Source: CAXBDP01 sp963974465
Lineage (GTDB): Bacteria > Bacteroidota > Bacteroidia > Cytophagales > Cyclobacteriaceae
Assembly: GCA_049340005.1 (NCBI GenBank)
Contig: JBMPIY010000007.1
Direction: 5' to 3' (one strand)
DNA length: 64,000 bases
The notes beneath the pieces were generated by a model. The model saw only the letters and a list, made by a program, of their open reading frames with translations. It did not search any database and was not told the DNA's origin. A program made the position numbers and the translations under genes. Shown here one piece after another: positions 8,938 to 17,899 of the stretch; positions within the stretch are counted from its first letter, which is position 1, and every line of letters begins with the position of its first letter.

Positions 8938-11508
8938 TCAAGGATTGCCGTTGATGACACTTCCAAAGAATATGGCATTGAAAAACAGCTTATTCGTACC
9001 AAACCAAGTTCCTCTGAAGTTTGGATTATCTACAAATGAAATTACATTCCCGCGGCCGAAACTACTTACCAGAAGTGAGGCAGAACCCTTTACCTTTTCC
9101 AAATTCGCAGCTGAAATATATCCACTCAATAGCGGCGAATCAGTATATTTTGCTACTGTATTGAAAGGATTGCTCGCAGGCTTGATGAAATTGGTATGAT
9201 TGCGATATACCGGCAAATATCTTCTAGTATAGCCATAGGCTAATGGATGGCTGATATCTAAATCCGTAGCATACATGGAACCGCCGACAGATTGTGATCC
9301 ACGATATTCGCGTGACTCAGCATAGTCGATTCTATCTGGCATTGGCGCATTGGGTCCATCTACTCTTTCTAAAGTGCCGAAGCCATTGGAGGATAACCAT
9401 GTAACAGCAGAACGTACACCAATGATGTTGCCGCCATCGCGTACCCATTGTTTTAAGCGATTGGTGGTGGATTCGCCAAAATTGTAATTGCCAGAAACCA
9501 ATATTAGTGTATTGTAATTGTCCCAAGAAACACGTCCAAGCTGATCTGAATCTACTTTTGTGATCGGCATGCCTAATTTGGTGTCCATCAAATGCCATAT
9601 TTCTCCAGCCTCGGTGGATGAAGCTCCGCTACCAATTACCATCAGCACTTTGGGGCGCTGTAAGGTTACGACACTGCCACTGCCTAGATCAACGCCTTGC
9701 AGACTATATCCTCCCGCCACCGAATGTACGGGAACGTTAGCTTCGTCTGATGCAAACTGCACAATTTGATGCAATTGATCAGGCGTCATGTTTTGAACTT
9801 GAACAGGTATGCTTATTGAGCCATAGCCAAAGTCAAATTCTTCATCTTTCATCGTCTTCACTTTCAGTGGCTTTGTAGCCACCTGAGCGATAACTCCATA
9901 ATCCTGTAAAATCCGCAAAGCCATTGGTGCATTGTAGTCTTTCCACTCAAAAAGGTAGGCATAATTCGTTTTGGTAACTGCCGTACGTGCGGGAGGTGTA
10001 TGTACATAGGGTTGACTTTTTGCCAATGCCGTGCCGGTTACTTCTGCATAAGGCATATTGTAGGAATTGGCCATGCTCCAAGACGACGCATCATAAAAAA
10101 TGCTGTCGTAAAAAGTAGTCACATCCTCAAATACGGAGCGTACCATGCGATATTGCGTTTGGCTAGTGGGCACAAAATAGCCTTCACCTTGTTTAAATTG
10201 CTTGTTGTTGGCTGAATAATCTCTTTCTAATTCGTAAATCTCTATCTGATGATCTTGCAATAGCTTCAAAAAGCGGCTGGTTTTGCCCTTATCATCTTTA
10301 TCACCAAAAACATAGCCTTTGATGGGACTTGCATTTGCCTCCGTGATGGCTGAAGCAAAGAAATCGACCATGTGTTGGTGAAATAGCTCCTTATTTTCAA
10401 CCGTACCTCTTACTGTGGCAAGAGCCGTTCTTAGCTGGTTGCGAATGGTAAATGCAAAAGTCACATCGCCCGTACTACTCGACTGTACATGTCCACGAGA
10501 GCTTGCCTGCTCGAATACCAAACCGAGGCCGCCATGAATATCCGGGTAGGTCGATCCATAACCCACGTAGCTATTGTCATACTGCTCTTTAGTGAAATAT
10601 AGCGAACCGATTTCGTCCAATGACTCCGCGAAATAGTCTGCAAGAACGACATTCAACACATCGTAATTACTTCTTGGCACTACCGGATTTTCAGATCCGT
10701 AAGGTTTTGTAGGCTCGAAGAAATAGGTGCTATTGGTGCCCATTTCATGGTAATCCGTTAATAGATTTGGTCTCCATTTATGGAAGAAGGCTACTCTATT
10801 TTGGCTCTCAACATGCGCTAACGGAAACCAATCACGGTTCAAGTCGAACCAATAATGGTTGGTTCTGCCACCCGGCCACACTTCATTATGCTCTCTATCA
10901 ACAGGATCAGCCACAGGTGGGAAACCCTTGTGCATATTCGCCCAGTTGGCATGGCGATCGCGACCATCAGGATTGAAACTTGGATCGATCATAATTACCG
11001 CTTCATCCAAATAAGACTGTACCGTTGGGTCTTCATTGGCTATGTAATAGTAGGCTTCGAGCATGGCTGCTTCAGCACCTGAAGATTCATTGCCATGCAC
11101 ATTATGCCCTAGTAGGATAATGGAAGGCATATTCTCAAAACTGCTCGGCGCCTGATCGGGCTTGGAAAGCTTCAAATGATTCAGCCTGATTTCCTCTAAT
11201 CGAGCATGATTGGCAGGCGAGGTGATGGTCAAAACTACTTGAGGTCTTCTTTCATTGGTATAGCCAATGATTTGAAAAGTAGCCTTATCGGAAACTCGCG
11301 CTAATTCTTGAAAATAAGAAACGATGCGATCGTGGCGGGTGTGCCATTCGCCCACTTCATATCCAAGGAAATCTGCGGGAGAAGGAATCTGCGCATTGAG
11401 CTGCGTTCCTTCAGGGTAGAAATAGGCATTTTGTGCATGTAAGTGTAGCGGGAGGGAAAAAATGAATAGGGCTACCATTACAAATGCTGAAGTAAATAAT
11501 CTCTTCAT
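8938..11508 (-). CDS. secreted M14-family zinc carboxypeptidase-like protein
   Basis: 856 residues with a signal peptide (to about residue 25, LHLHAQ). The M14 zinc motif H-x-x-E is in HNVHGNESSG near residue 140, with the later elements LNRDWFPLAHVESQNRV and LLTDYHEMGTNSTYFF. The catalytic region spans about 50-400. The C-terminal 450 residues include a glutamine-amidotransferase/flavodoxin-like stretch (KVLMVIGSGASSTEAGEIW, GNIIGVRSA) found in large Bacteroidota M14 proteins. It is probably an exported peptidase for nutrient protein digestion. It is a single-gene unit with its own terminator. Three GCGGGAGG octamers lie within it, one in the signal-peptide codons. Confidence 0.88.
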   Translation of the reverse strand: MKRLFTSAFVMVALFIFSLPLHLHAQNAYFYPEGTQLNAQIPSPADFLGYEVGEWHTRHDRIVSYFQELARVSDKATFQIIGYTNERRPQVVLTITSPANHARLEEIRLNHLKLSKPDQAPSSFENMPSIILLGHNVHGNESSGAEAAMLEAYYYIANEDPTVQSYLDEAVIMIDPSFNPDGRDRHANWANMHKGFPPVADPVDREHNEVWPGGRTNHYWFDLNRDWFPLAHVESQNRVAFFHKWRPNLLTDYHEMGTNSTYFFEPTKPYGSENPVVPRSNYDVLNVVLADYFAESLDEIGSLYFTKEQYDNSYVGYGSTYPDIHGGLGLVFEQASSRGHVQSSSTGDVTFAFTIRNQLRTALATVRGTVENKELFHQHMVDFFASAITEANASPIKGYVFGDKDDKGKTSRFLKLLQDHQIEIYELERDYSANNKQFKQGEGYFVPTSQTQYRMVRSVFEDVTTFYDSIFYDASSWSMANSYNMPYAEVTGTALAKSQPYVHTPPARTAVTKTNYAYLFEWKDYNAPMALRILQDYGVIAQVATKPLKVKTMKDEEFDFGYGSISIPVQVQNMTPDQLHQIVQFASDEANVPVHSVAGGYSLQGVDLGSGSVVTLQRPKVLMVIGSGASSTEAGEIWHLMDTKLGMPITKVDSDQLGRVSWDNYNTLILVSGNYNFGESTTNRLKQWVRDGGNIIGVRSAVTWLSSNGFGTLERVDGPNAPMPDRIDYAESREYRGSQSVGGSMYATDLDISHPLAYGYTRRYLPVYRNHTNFIKPASNPFNTVAKYTDSPLLSGYISAANLEKVKGSASLLVSSFGRGNVISFVDNPNFRGTWFGTNKLFFNAIFFGSVINGNP

Positions 11509-11842
11509 ATTTGGTATTTTAAGGTTAGGATTGGATTAGGGAATAAGTTGGAAAGATATTAGGATGCATGCAAGTATGAAAGGGGAATTTTGTGGGGTGC
11601 GGGAATATATTGAGGGTTTAAATTTTGGCTTCATTATGAAAATTCAGAATAATTGGATAATTGAAGGGAATGGCTTATGTTTATGAGGAAACGAGGATGA
11701 ATTTAGTGATATGGCTTGTGGCGAAGGGGAGATAGGAAACGGGTTCAGATATTCCTCCAAATCGAAGGCAGATGCAAGTAAAGATTTTTTAGACATAAAT
11801 GCTGGCCGCAAGTGTAAACAACAATTTAGACAAAGAAAATAA
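11509..11842. other. intergenic region between divergent genes
   Basis: 334 bp between the M14 gene (minus) and the first accessory gene (plus). I see no ORF, hairpin terminator or clear TAnnTTTG promoter. It marks the left edge of the accessory array. Confidence 0.4.
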
Positions 11843-12835
11843 ATGAGTATTGAGAAAAAAACATCAATATTTGACTTGAACTCTGTTGAAGTTCATTATT
11901 GGTTCAATGACAATACTCATTTAATGGACGCATTTATTCAAAATAGATGCGAATATGAGCTTTTAGGTATTTTAAAAGAGATTTCAAGCACATTCAAAAT
12001 TGAAATCATTATTGAGACTAAACCATTAGAAAATGGTGGACTTAGGCGTTGGTTCAAACTCGCTTCTAGAGAAGAGAATAAAAAAGCGACAATAACTACT
12101 GCAGTTGTTACTGCTCTACTAACAACTATACTTGTAACACCACTTTCAACAACAATATCAAAGCTCACAGAAAAAGCAATCGAAAAAATATTTGAAGATC
12201 CTGAGTTAATATACCTAGAGAAACAAAAACTAAAATTTGAAATTGAAAAATTAAAACAAGAAACAGGTTACAACATTCAAACACTTGACGGAAACAATGT
12301 GGTAAAGAAAAAAAAATCAAACTTTTACAACTCACTAGACAAATACAAAAAGGTTGAAAAAGTAACATTTACTCTTACAGCCAACAATAAAAAACCTATC
12401 GAAGAACAAACCGTCCCCAGAGCAATTTTTAAAGAGTTCATTCTAGTAACAGACGAACTTGAACCCGAAGTACTTGATGACGTTGTAATTGAAATCATCT
12501 CTCCAGTCCTTAAAAAAGGAACATATAAGTGGATGGGTATTTATAAAGGCGAACCTGTTCCATTTAGCATGAAATCAAAAGAGTTTAAGGAATTAGTTCA
12601 AAAGGGTGATATTCAATTTAAAAATGGAACCTCAATAAATTGTAGTCTAATAATTAAGAAAAAAATTGATAACGAAGGAATTGAGAAAATCATAAACATT
12701 GAAGTTTACAGAGTAAATCATTACTTTGAAAACGACAAGCCAATTGAAACGCCAGAAGGCAGGACTAACAGAAAGAATAATGAAGCAGAGAAACAACAAC
12801 TAAATTTATTTCCTACTAACAATGACACTAACTAA
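11843..12835 (+). CDS. unrecognised protein with one hydrophobic segment
   Basis: 330 residues. The N-terminal 70 residues form an alpha/beta-looking region (VEVHYWFNDNTHLMDAF, LENGGLRRWFK). A Thr/Val-rich hydrophobic segment at about 80-105 (TITTAVVTALLTTILVTPL) looks like a membrane span, a charged helix follows (about 115-145), and the C-terminal half is soluble. I do not recognise the family. Base composition is very A-rich compared with the genes to its left. It is the first gene of an all-plus-strand array that includes toxin-antitoxin and helicase genes, so a defence or mobile-element role is possible but not shown. Confidence 0.7.
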   Translation: MSIEKKTSIFDLNSVEVHYWFNDNTHLMDAFIQNRCEYELLGILKEISSTFKIEIIIETKPLENGGLRRWFKLASREENKKATITTAVVTALLTTILVTPLSTTISKLTEKAIEKIFEDPELIYLEKQKLKFEIEKLKQETGYNIQTLDGNNVVKKKKSNFYNSLDKYKKVEKVTFTLTANNKKPIEEQTVPRAIFKEFILVTDELEPEVLDDVVIEIISPVLKKGTYKWMGIYKGEPVPFSMKSKEFKELVQKGDIQFKNGTSINCSLIIKKKIDNEGIEKIINIEVYRVNHYFENDKPIETPEGRTNRKNNEAEKQQLNLFPTNNDTN

Positions 12836-13003
12836 TAAAACACCATGGGCGAACAGCTCCTCTGCAAAATTTCCAGTTCAGTGGTTAATAAAGCATTGTG
12901 CTCCCATCAAAATTCTGCTCGAGGCAGTGAAGTGCTTTGAAATCGTTTTTTAGCGGCCTTAAAACATACGAGGTTATAAATACCAAGAAAAAAGTAATGA
13001 ACT

Positions 13004-13522
13004 ATGGATTTATCTGATATTGGAAATATTTCATCAATAGCTGGACTTATAATCTCTATAGTCACCTTAATCATTGCGTATATTGTTAGTAACGAAGTTA
13101 AACGGATACAATTTAGCAACTTATTTGACAGGAGAATTACTAAGTATCTTACTGATATTGATAAACTTCAGAGTGAATTGATTAGTAATATTTCTGATGT
13201 TAAAACGAATGAAATTAGAATCAAAGAAATTCTTGTAAAAGAATTAGCTGCATTTGAAAGTCTTTTACCTAAACTGAGTGATAAGAATGCAAGACAAAAG
13301 ACTGTGAAAATAATAGCGAAAATTGAAAAGTTGAAAAATCACGATTTTTATCAAACAAATATTGAAAGTCCTACTGTATGTGATAGAATAGTTTTTCAAT
13401 ATAAATTTTTTGTATCAAATATGTCGACAAACAAGCGATTGTTAAATCTTTATATTTTAATTAATGAAAATTACAATCGTATTGAAGAGGTTAAACTTGA
13501 TAAAAAAGCTTTAATAAAATGA
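13004..13522 (+). CDS. membrane-anchored helical ORFan
   Basis: 172 residues: a single membrane span near the N-terminus (about 10-30, SIAGLIISIVTLIIAYIV), then a charged helical, probably coiled-coil, cytoplasmic part rich in Lys, Glu and Asn. No known domain is recognised. Its stop overlaps the next gene's start as ATGA (13519-13522), so the two are translationally coupled and probably act together. Confidence 0.7.
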   Translation: MDLSDIGNISSIAGLIISIVTLIIAYIVSNEVKRIQFSNLFDRRITKYLTDIDKLQSELISNISDVKTNEIRIKEILVKELAAFESLLPKLSDKNARQKTVKIIAKIEKLKNHDFYQTNIESPTVCDRIVFQYKFFVSNMSTNKRLLNLYILINENYNRIEEVKLDKKALIK

Positions 13523-13899
13523 TCCCACAAAACAAAATATCAAAATTTTTAGGTCTTTTGATTAAAGACTCAAAATCAGGAAAAGTTGAATGGACTATTA
13601 GTTCTTCAAAAAGAATTAATTCATTGGAAGGTGAACAAAATTTAATTGGTAAAGTGTATGAAGCTAAATACCTAGAAAAATACTTGCGAATATATAAATA
13701 TAGTGAACCTGTTCAGGTTGATGAATTTGAATTTCAAGATAAGGTTTTTTTTAAGCTGGAATTCGTTGATGATTATGAAAATAATTTATGGAGTTTTCCT
13801 TTTTTTATGCGTGAATTGAGTGATTTATATAATATAGTTCAAATAAAATCTTCTGGAATTGATAAATTTTTTGACCAATTTGATAATGGTGAATTATAA
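13519..13899 (+). CDS. small ORFan coupled to the membrane-anchored protein
   Basis: 126 residues, soluble, rich in Lys, Phe, Tyr and Asp, with no signal peptide, Cys motif or known fold that I recognise. The start is fixed by the ATGA overlap with the preceding gene. A diverged copy of the 150-bp MITE-like repeat begins about 10 bp after the stop. The two-gene unit (membrane anchor plus soluble partner) is of unknown function. Confidence 0.65.
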   Translation: MIPQNKISKFLGLLIKDSKSGKVEWTISSSKRINSLEGEQNLIGKVYEAKYLEKYLRIYKYSEPVQVDEFEFQDKVFFKLEFVDDYENNLWSFPFFMRELSDLYNIVQIKSSGIDKFFDQFDNGEL

Positions 13900-13908
13900 T
13901 AATTGCCT

Positions 13909-14055
13909 AGAAAGCACTTTGACTAAGGATGCCCTTTTAATTGCAGGATTTGTAATGCAGAGGTTGATATGCGATAAATAGGATTGATGTCGAAAATAGC
14001 ATTGATTGTATTGAAAAGAAATAGATTGACAAGCTTTGCAAAATTGTGATAGTTG
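13909..14055 (+). repeat. MITE-like element family 1, copy A (diverged)
   Basis: It shares the internal GGATTTGTAATGCAGAGGTTGAT, the AATAGATTGACAAGCTTTGCAAAA right part and overall length with the copies at 14696, 18536, 20141 and 28437. The terminal inverted repeats are eroded. It starts about 10 bp after a stop codon. Confidence 0.65.
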
Positions 14056-14086
14056 TGAATCGTAGTAAGCTTAAAATAAAAACCCT

Positions 14087-14686
14087 ATGCCAAGGCTAGA
14101 AAGTAATTTGATTATTAAGAGATGTCCTCATTGTAATGTTGACAACCCAAATTTGACAGAGGCTACTAGATTTAGTACTCAAAGCTTCAATGGCTCAAAT
14201 CAGAGAATATGGGTGACTTATTCTTGCCAAAGATGTGGTGGTGTGACTACAGCATGGGCACGTCAATATAACCATGAAATACATCAAATGTTTCCTAATG
14301 CTATTTCTCTTGACAGTTCTATACCTGATAGGGCAAAAGCTTATTTGGATCAAGCAATTTATAGCCTTCATGCTCCGGCTGGTTCAATTATGCTTTCAGC
14401 TAGCTCTGTTGATGCTATGTTAAAGGAGAAAGGATACAAAGATGGTTCACTTTACAACAGAATTAACAAAGCAGTTGAAGACCATTTAATAACTAATGAA
14501 ATGGCTGAATGGGCTCATGAAGTCAGACTTGACGCTAATTACCAAAGACATGCCGATGAATCAGTTGGTTTACCAACAGAAAAAGAAGCCCAAATAACAA
14601 TCGATTTTACTTTAGCACTTGCACAGTTTCTGTTCGTAATGCCCTCAAGAGTACAACAAGGAATTGAAAAGGCTAAAGTTGAATAA
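14087..14686 (+). CDS. DUF4145-like protein with zinc-finger N-terminus
   Basis: 199 residues. CPHC at about 13-16 and CQRCGG at about 47-52 form a probable zinc ribbon. The C-terminal helical part (AKAYLDQAIYSLHAPAGSIMLSASSVDAMLKEKGY, DANYQRHADES) resembles DUF4145, a domain found alone and fused to restriction or nuclease proteins; its biochemical role is unknown. It lies between two copies of the 150-bp repeat (13909 and 14696), as an isolated cassette-like unit. Confidence 0.75.
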   Translation: MPRLESNLIIKRCPHCNVDNPNLTEATRFSTQSFNGSNQRIWVTYSCQRCGGVTTAWARQYNHEIHQMFPNAISLDSSIPDRAKAYLDQAIYSLHAPAGSIMLSASSVDAMLKEKGYKDGSLYNRINKAVEDHLITNEMAEWAHEVRLDANYQRHADESVGLPTEKEAQITIDFTLALAQFLFVMPSRVQQGIEKAKVE

Positions 14687-14695
14687 AAGCCTATC

Positions 14696-14841
14696 CTTTA
14701 GCGCATTTTTGCAAAGCGTAATCATCTAATTGTAGGGTTTGTAATCCAGAGATTGATGTACTCGATAAGGAATTAATGTCGCAAAAAGCTTTGATTGCGT
14801 AAAAAAAAATAGATCGACACGCTTTGAAAAAGTGCACCAGT
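14696..14841 (+). repeat. MITE-like element family 1, copy B
   Basis: It starts at TTAGCGCATTTTTGCAAAGC, about 10 bp after the DUF4145 stop, and ends ACACGCTTTGAAAAAGTGCACCAG, an imperfect terminal inverted repeat. Its internal GGGTTTGTAATCCAGAGATTGAT matches the other copies. Confidence 0.75.
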
Positions 14842-14857
14842 GAAATAATTTAAAACA

Positions 14858-15394
14858 ATGAAAATCAAAGACAAAAAAAATATTCTCCTCAAATCACTCT
14901 ACGCAAAAAGGTTTGATGGCAAATATTATGATGTGGAGGAAATCCTAATAGGAGGATTGGGTCAAACAAATAGACATGAAGCATATAGCATCGCTCAGGC
15001 ATTGGCAGATGTTGGATTCCTCAAGATAATAGCGACTAAGGATGGAACTCATGCCGAGATAACTTCAAAAGGAGTTGAATACATAGAAGATCTCAATACT
15101 TTAATTTACGAGCCTAACGACCCAATTGAAATAGAAGAAAGAGAGACAATTAACAGTAAGCTCGACGAATTTTCAGAAAAATTAAAAAAGATTGAAGTCG
15201 GGCAACAAATTACCTATGATGATTTGATGGATGAACTTGAGACTTTAAAGAAATTACTTAATGTTCTTGGTAAAAAAGATTGGAAACAGATGTTGAAAGG
15301 TAAGCTAGTTGATGCTGGATTTGGCACAGTAACAGACAAAGTATTTGATTTACTTATTGAAACATTTAATGATAATAAACTATTAAATGGATGA
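14858..15394 (+). CDS. winged-helix-like protein with C-terminal helices
   Basis: 178 residues. Positions of about 1-75 look like a winged helix (ILLKSLYAKRFDG, RHEAYSIAQALADVGFLKIIATKDGTHAEITSKGVEYIEDL), as in small DNA-binding or phage-defence accessory proteins. The rest is an acidic coiled coil (about 90-140) and a short helical end. Its function is not recognised. An antisense group II intron tail begins 17 bp after the stop. Confidence 0.65.
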   Translation: MKIKDKKNILLKSLYAKRFDGKYYDVEEILIGGLGQTNRHEAYSIAQALADVGFLKIIATKDGTHAEITSKGVEYIEDLNTLIYEPNDPIEIEERETINSKLDEFSEKLKKIEVGQQITYDDLMDELETLKKLLNVLGKKDWKQMLKGKLVDAGFGTVTDKVFDLLIETFNDNKLLNG

Positions 15395-15411
15395 TTCGCC
15401 CTACAAGAAAT

Positions 15412-15474
15412 AGTCGAGTAGGCAAAGGGGAATCCCACCTTTAAAATCTTTCACAGAACCGTGTCTGAACCTCT
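15412..15474 (-). mobile_element. 3'-end remnant of a group II intron (domains V/VI)
   Basis: Read on the minus strand this ends ...CACGGTTCTGTGAAAG, a GGTGGGATTCCCC domain VI-like hairpin, and finally GCCTACTCGACT. That order (end of domain V, GTGA, domain VI hairpin, CTACTCGA terminus) is typical of bacterial group II intron 3' ends. The rest of the intron is missing. It lies antisense, 17 bp after the upstream stop codon. Confidence 0.6.
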
Positions 15475-15479
15475 TAATT

Positions 15480-15617
15480 GTCTGAAACACGGATTAGACG
15501 GATAAAAAGATTTCACGGATTGTGTCGTCTATCTAGTCCTGAAATGGGTTTATAGGTTCCGAGTAATCAAAAAAATCTGTGTCATCCGTGTAATCTGCTG
15601 CAATCCGTGATTCTGAC
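15480..15617. repeat. MITE-like element family 2, copy 1
   Basis: Terminal inverted repeats GTCTGAAACACGGATTA (15480) and CAATCCGTGATTCTGAC (ending 15617) enclose AGATTTCACGGATT and ATCCGTGTAATCTG segments. It is the same element as at 17761 and 18375. Confidence 0.8.
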
Positions 15618-15735
15618 AAAATGAGGCTGGCTTCCATATTAAAAAGGAAATCAATAAATTCGGACTCACTATTGAAAACTTAGCTCTTGAAATTAGCCAG
15701 ATTTAATGGTTATTTATTTATGTTAGTCAGAAACT
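15618..15735 (+). repeat. conserved leader repeat (R3) before the PIF1-like gene
   Basis: About 115 bp closely similar to 20397-20512, which precedes the DinB gene. Both contain a short frame ending GLT-[IN]-E-[ND]-LALEISQI-stop, then TTATTTATGTTWRTCAG, and end 6-25 bp before a start codon. It could be a shared promoter/leader or the fossil end of a gene carried with the element. Confidence 0.6.
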
Positions 15736-15741
15736 AAAAAA

Positions 15742-17670
15742 ATGGCTGTAAAAGTAGACAACATAGAACTTGATAAAAACAATGTCGAATTCAACAATGC
15801 TGCTGAATTTGTTCGACATACTGACAAACTTGTTTACTTGACAGGAAAAGCAGGAACGGGTAAGACGACTTTTCTAAAATATATCAAAAACACCACCGAC
15901 AAGAACACAGTAATTCTCGCACCTACAGGAGTTGCTGCAATAAATGCAGGTGGCGTTACTATTCACTCTTTTTTTCAGATTCCTTTCGGACCATTTGTTC
16001 CTGACGATTCAAGATTGAGAACAAGTGCAATAGGAACGGAAAACAGAGAAACAATCTTTACGACTTTCCGCTATCGTGAAGACAAAAAGAAGATTTTAGA
16101 AAACCTTGATCTCTTGATCATTGATGAAATTTCAATGGTTCGAGCTGATATGCTTGATGTAATTGACCGAATTCTCAGAGTGTTTAGACGAAAACCATAT
16201 TTACCATTTGGTGGAGTTCAAGTAATATTGATTGGTGATACCTTCCAACTTCCGCCTATAGCTGATAATGAACAATGGGCAATTTTGTCCCAGTTTTATA
16301 AAACACCTTTCTTTTTTAGCTCAAAAGTGATTGAGCAAAACACACCACTCTACATTGAACTAAAGAAAATATACAGACAAAATGAACAGGAATTTATAGA
16401 CCTACTGAATCGTGTTAGAGTTAATCAAGTTAGTCAAGCGGACTTTAGAACTCTCAACTCCAAATACAATCCCACATTTTCAGGTAATGGTAGTGATTAT
16501 ATAATTTTGGCGACACATAACAATATTGTTAATGACACCAATCTAACTAAGTTAAACCAACTTGAAACACCACTTTTCACATTTGAAGCAAATGTTACAG
16601 GAGAGTTTCCTGATAAGCACAAGCCAACAGACCATTTTTTGAAATTAAAGTGTGGTGCTCAAATTATGTTTATCAAAAACGACACAGGAAATTTTAAACG
16701 CTACTTCAATGGGAAAATTGGAAAAATAAAAGAACTTGAAGAAAAATCAATAACCGTTGTATTCGATAACGAATCGGAAGTTGAAGTAGAACGTACCGTT
16801 TGGAATAATATCCAATACACTTACAATAAGGAAAAAAAGAAAGTTGAAGAAGAAATTATCGGCACTTTCGAGCAATTTCCAATTCGTTTAGCTTGGGCAA
16901 TTACAGTACATAAAAGTCAAGGTTTAACTTTTGAAAAAGTAATTGCAGACTTAGGTAGAGCTTTTGCACCGGGACAAGTTTATGTTGCGTTAAGCCGATG
17001 TACTTCTTTTAGCGGATTACAGCTTAAAACTCAACTTAACCAGTTTGCTATTAAGACTGACCCACAAGTTTTAGAATTCGCTCAAAACGAAACGCCAGGA
17101 ACCTTAATAACAGAACAGTTAAATACTGGTAAAGCTGATTTTTACTATAAGAAGGCAAGAGAACAATTTATTAAAGGAAGTATCAAGTCGTCTTTTGACT
17201 ACTTTAAGCAAGCATTAAAGTTTCGTAACGACATTGATACGGATAACTTTGAACGATTTGTAGTTACTCAATGCGCAAGATTATTGAGCTTTCAAGAGAA
17301 GTTCAAAATTTCCCTCGAAGAGCAAAATCAATTAAAAGAAGATATTGAAGAAGCTCAAGAAAAGGTTGAAGCATTATCTCAAGAAAATTCCAAAAAAGCA
17401 CAGAAAATCAAGGAACAGAACTCTTCGCTTGAACTACTCTTGAATAAAACGAGAGAGTTTGAAACCGAAAACGAGCGACTCAAAAAGAAACTTAAGAACT
17501 TAGAGAACAATCTATCTGAATCACAAAAACATTCCAGTCTACTTGAATCAAAGTTAAAATATACGGAATCTGACTTAGCTGCTAAAAAGGAAGAAATTAA
17601 AGCCAATAACACTGAAATACAACGACTTATTAGCTTGAAATGGTACAACAAACTATTTGGAAAGAAATAA
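15742..17670 (+). CDS. PIF1-like DNA helicase with coiled-coil tail
   Basis: 642 residues. Walker A is GKAGTGKTT near 36-44, then LAPTGVAAINAGGVTIHSFF, Walker B DLLIIDEISMVRADML near 131, IGDTFQLPP near 165, and the C-terminal SF1B motifs WAITVHKSQGLTFEKVIAD near 385 and VYVALSRC near 415. This is a full PIF1/RecD2-type helicase core. The last 200 residues replace the usual accessory domain with a TPR-like helical region (about 470-515) and a long coiled coil (about 520-630). Such helicases act on forked or structured DNA. The gene is bracketed by direct copies of the intron-tail/MITE2/R3 block, so it looks like a discrete mobile unit. Confidence 0.88.
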   Translation: MAVKVDNIELDKNNVEFNNAAEFVRHTDKLVYLTGKAGTGKTTFLKYIKNTTDKNTVILAPTGVAAINAGGVTIHSFFQIPFGPFVPDDSRLRTSAIGTENRETIFTTFRYREDKKKILENLDLLIIDEISMVRADMLDVIDRILRVFRRKPYLPFGGVQVILIGDTFQLPPIADNEQWAILSQFYKTPFFFSSKVIEQNTPLYIELKKIYRQNEQEFIDLLNRVRVNQVSQADFRTLNSKYNPTFSGNGSDYIILATHNNIVNDTNLTKLNQLETPLFTFEANVTGEFPDKHKPTDHFLKLKCGAQIMFIKNDTGNFKRYFNGKIGKIKELEEKSITVVFDNESEVEVERTVWNNIQYTYNKEKKKVEEEIIGTFEQFPIRLAWAITVHKSQGLTFEKVIADLGRAFAPGQVYVALSRCTSFSGLQLKTQLNQFAIKTDPQVLEFAQNETPGTLITEQLNTGKADFYYKKAREQFIKGSIKSSFDYFKQALKFRNDIDTDNFERFVVTQCARLLSFQEKFKISLEEQNQLKEDIEEAQEKVEALSQENSKKAQKIKEQNSSLELLLNKTREFETENERLKKKLKNLENNLSESQKHSSLLESKLKYTESDLAAKKEEIKANNTEIQRLISLKWYNKLFGKK

Positions 17671-17686
17671 AAAAGCACTATACTCC

Positions 17687-17753
17687 AGTCGATTAGGTAA
17701 AAACAACCTCTAAACCTCAAATAGAACCTTTAGTGAACCTCTCAATTTCTAAG
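17687..17753 (-). mobile_element. 3'-end remnant of a group II intron
   Basis: The minus strand reads AAAGGTTCTATTTGAGG ... TTTTTACCTAATCGACT, a degenerate version of the remnants at 15412 and 27602. It lies 16 bp after the PIF1-like gene's stop, antisense to it. Confidence 0.55.
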
Positions 17754-17760
17754 CTTAATT

Positions 17761-17899
17761 GTCTGAACCACGGATTAGACGGATTAAAAGATTTCACGGA
17801 TTATCTAGTCTCACGAGTCCTAAAACAGGTTGACAAATTTCAAGTAATCAAAGAAAATCCGTGCAATCCGTGTAATCTGTGGCAATCCGTGATTCAGAC
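17761..17899. repeat. MITE-like element family 2, copy 2
   Basis: Terminal repeats GTCTGAACCACGGATTA and GCAATCCGTGATTCAGAC. Together with the intron tail before it and a partial R3 after it, it repeats in direct orientation the block on the other side of the PIF1-like gene (15412-15735). Confidence 0.8.
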
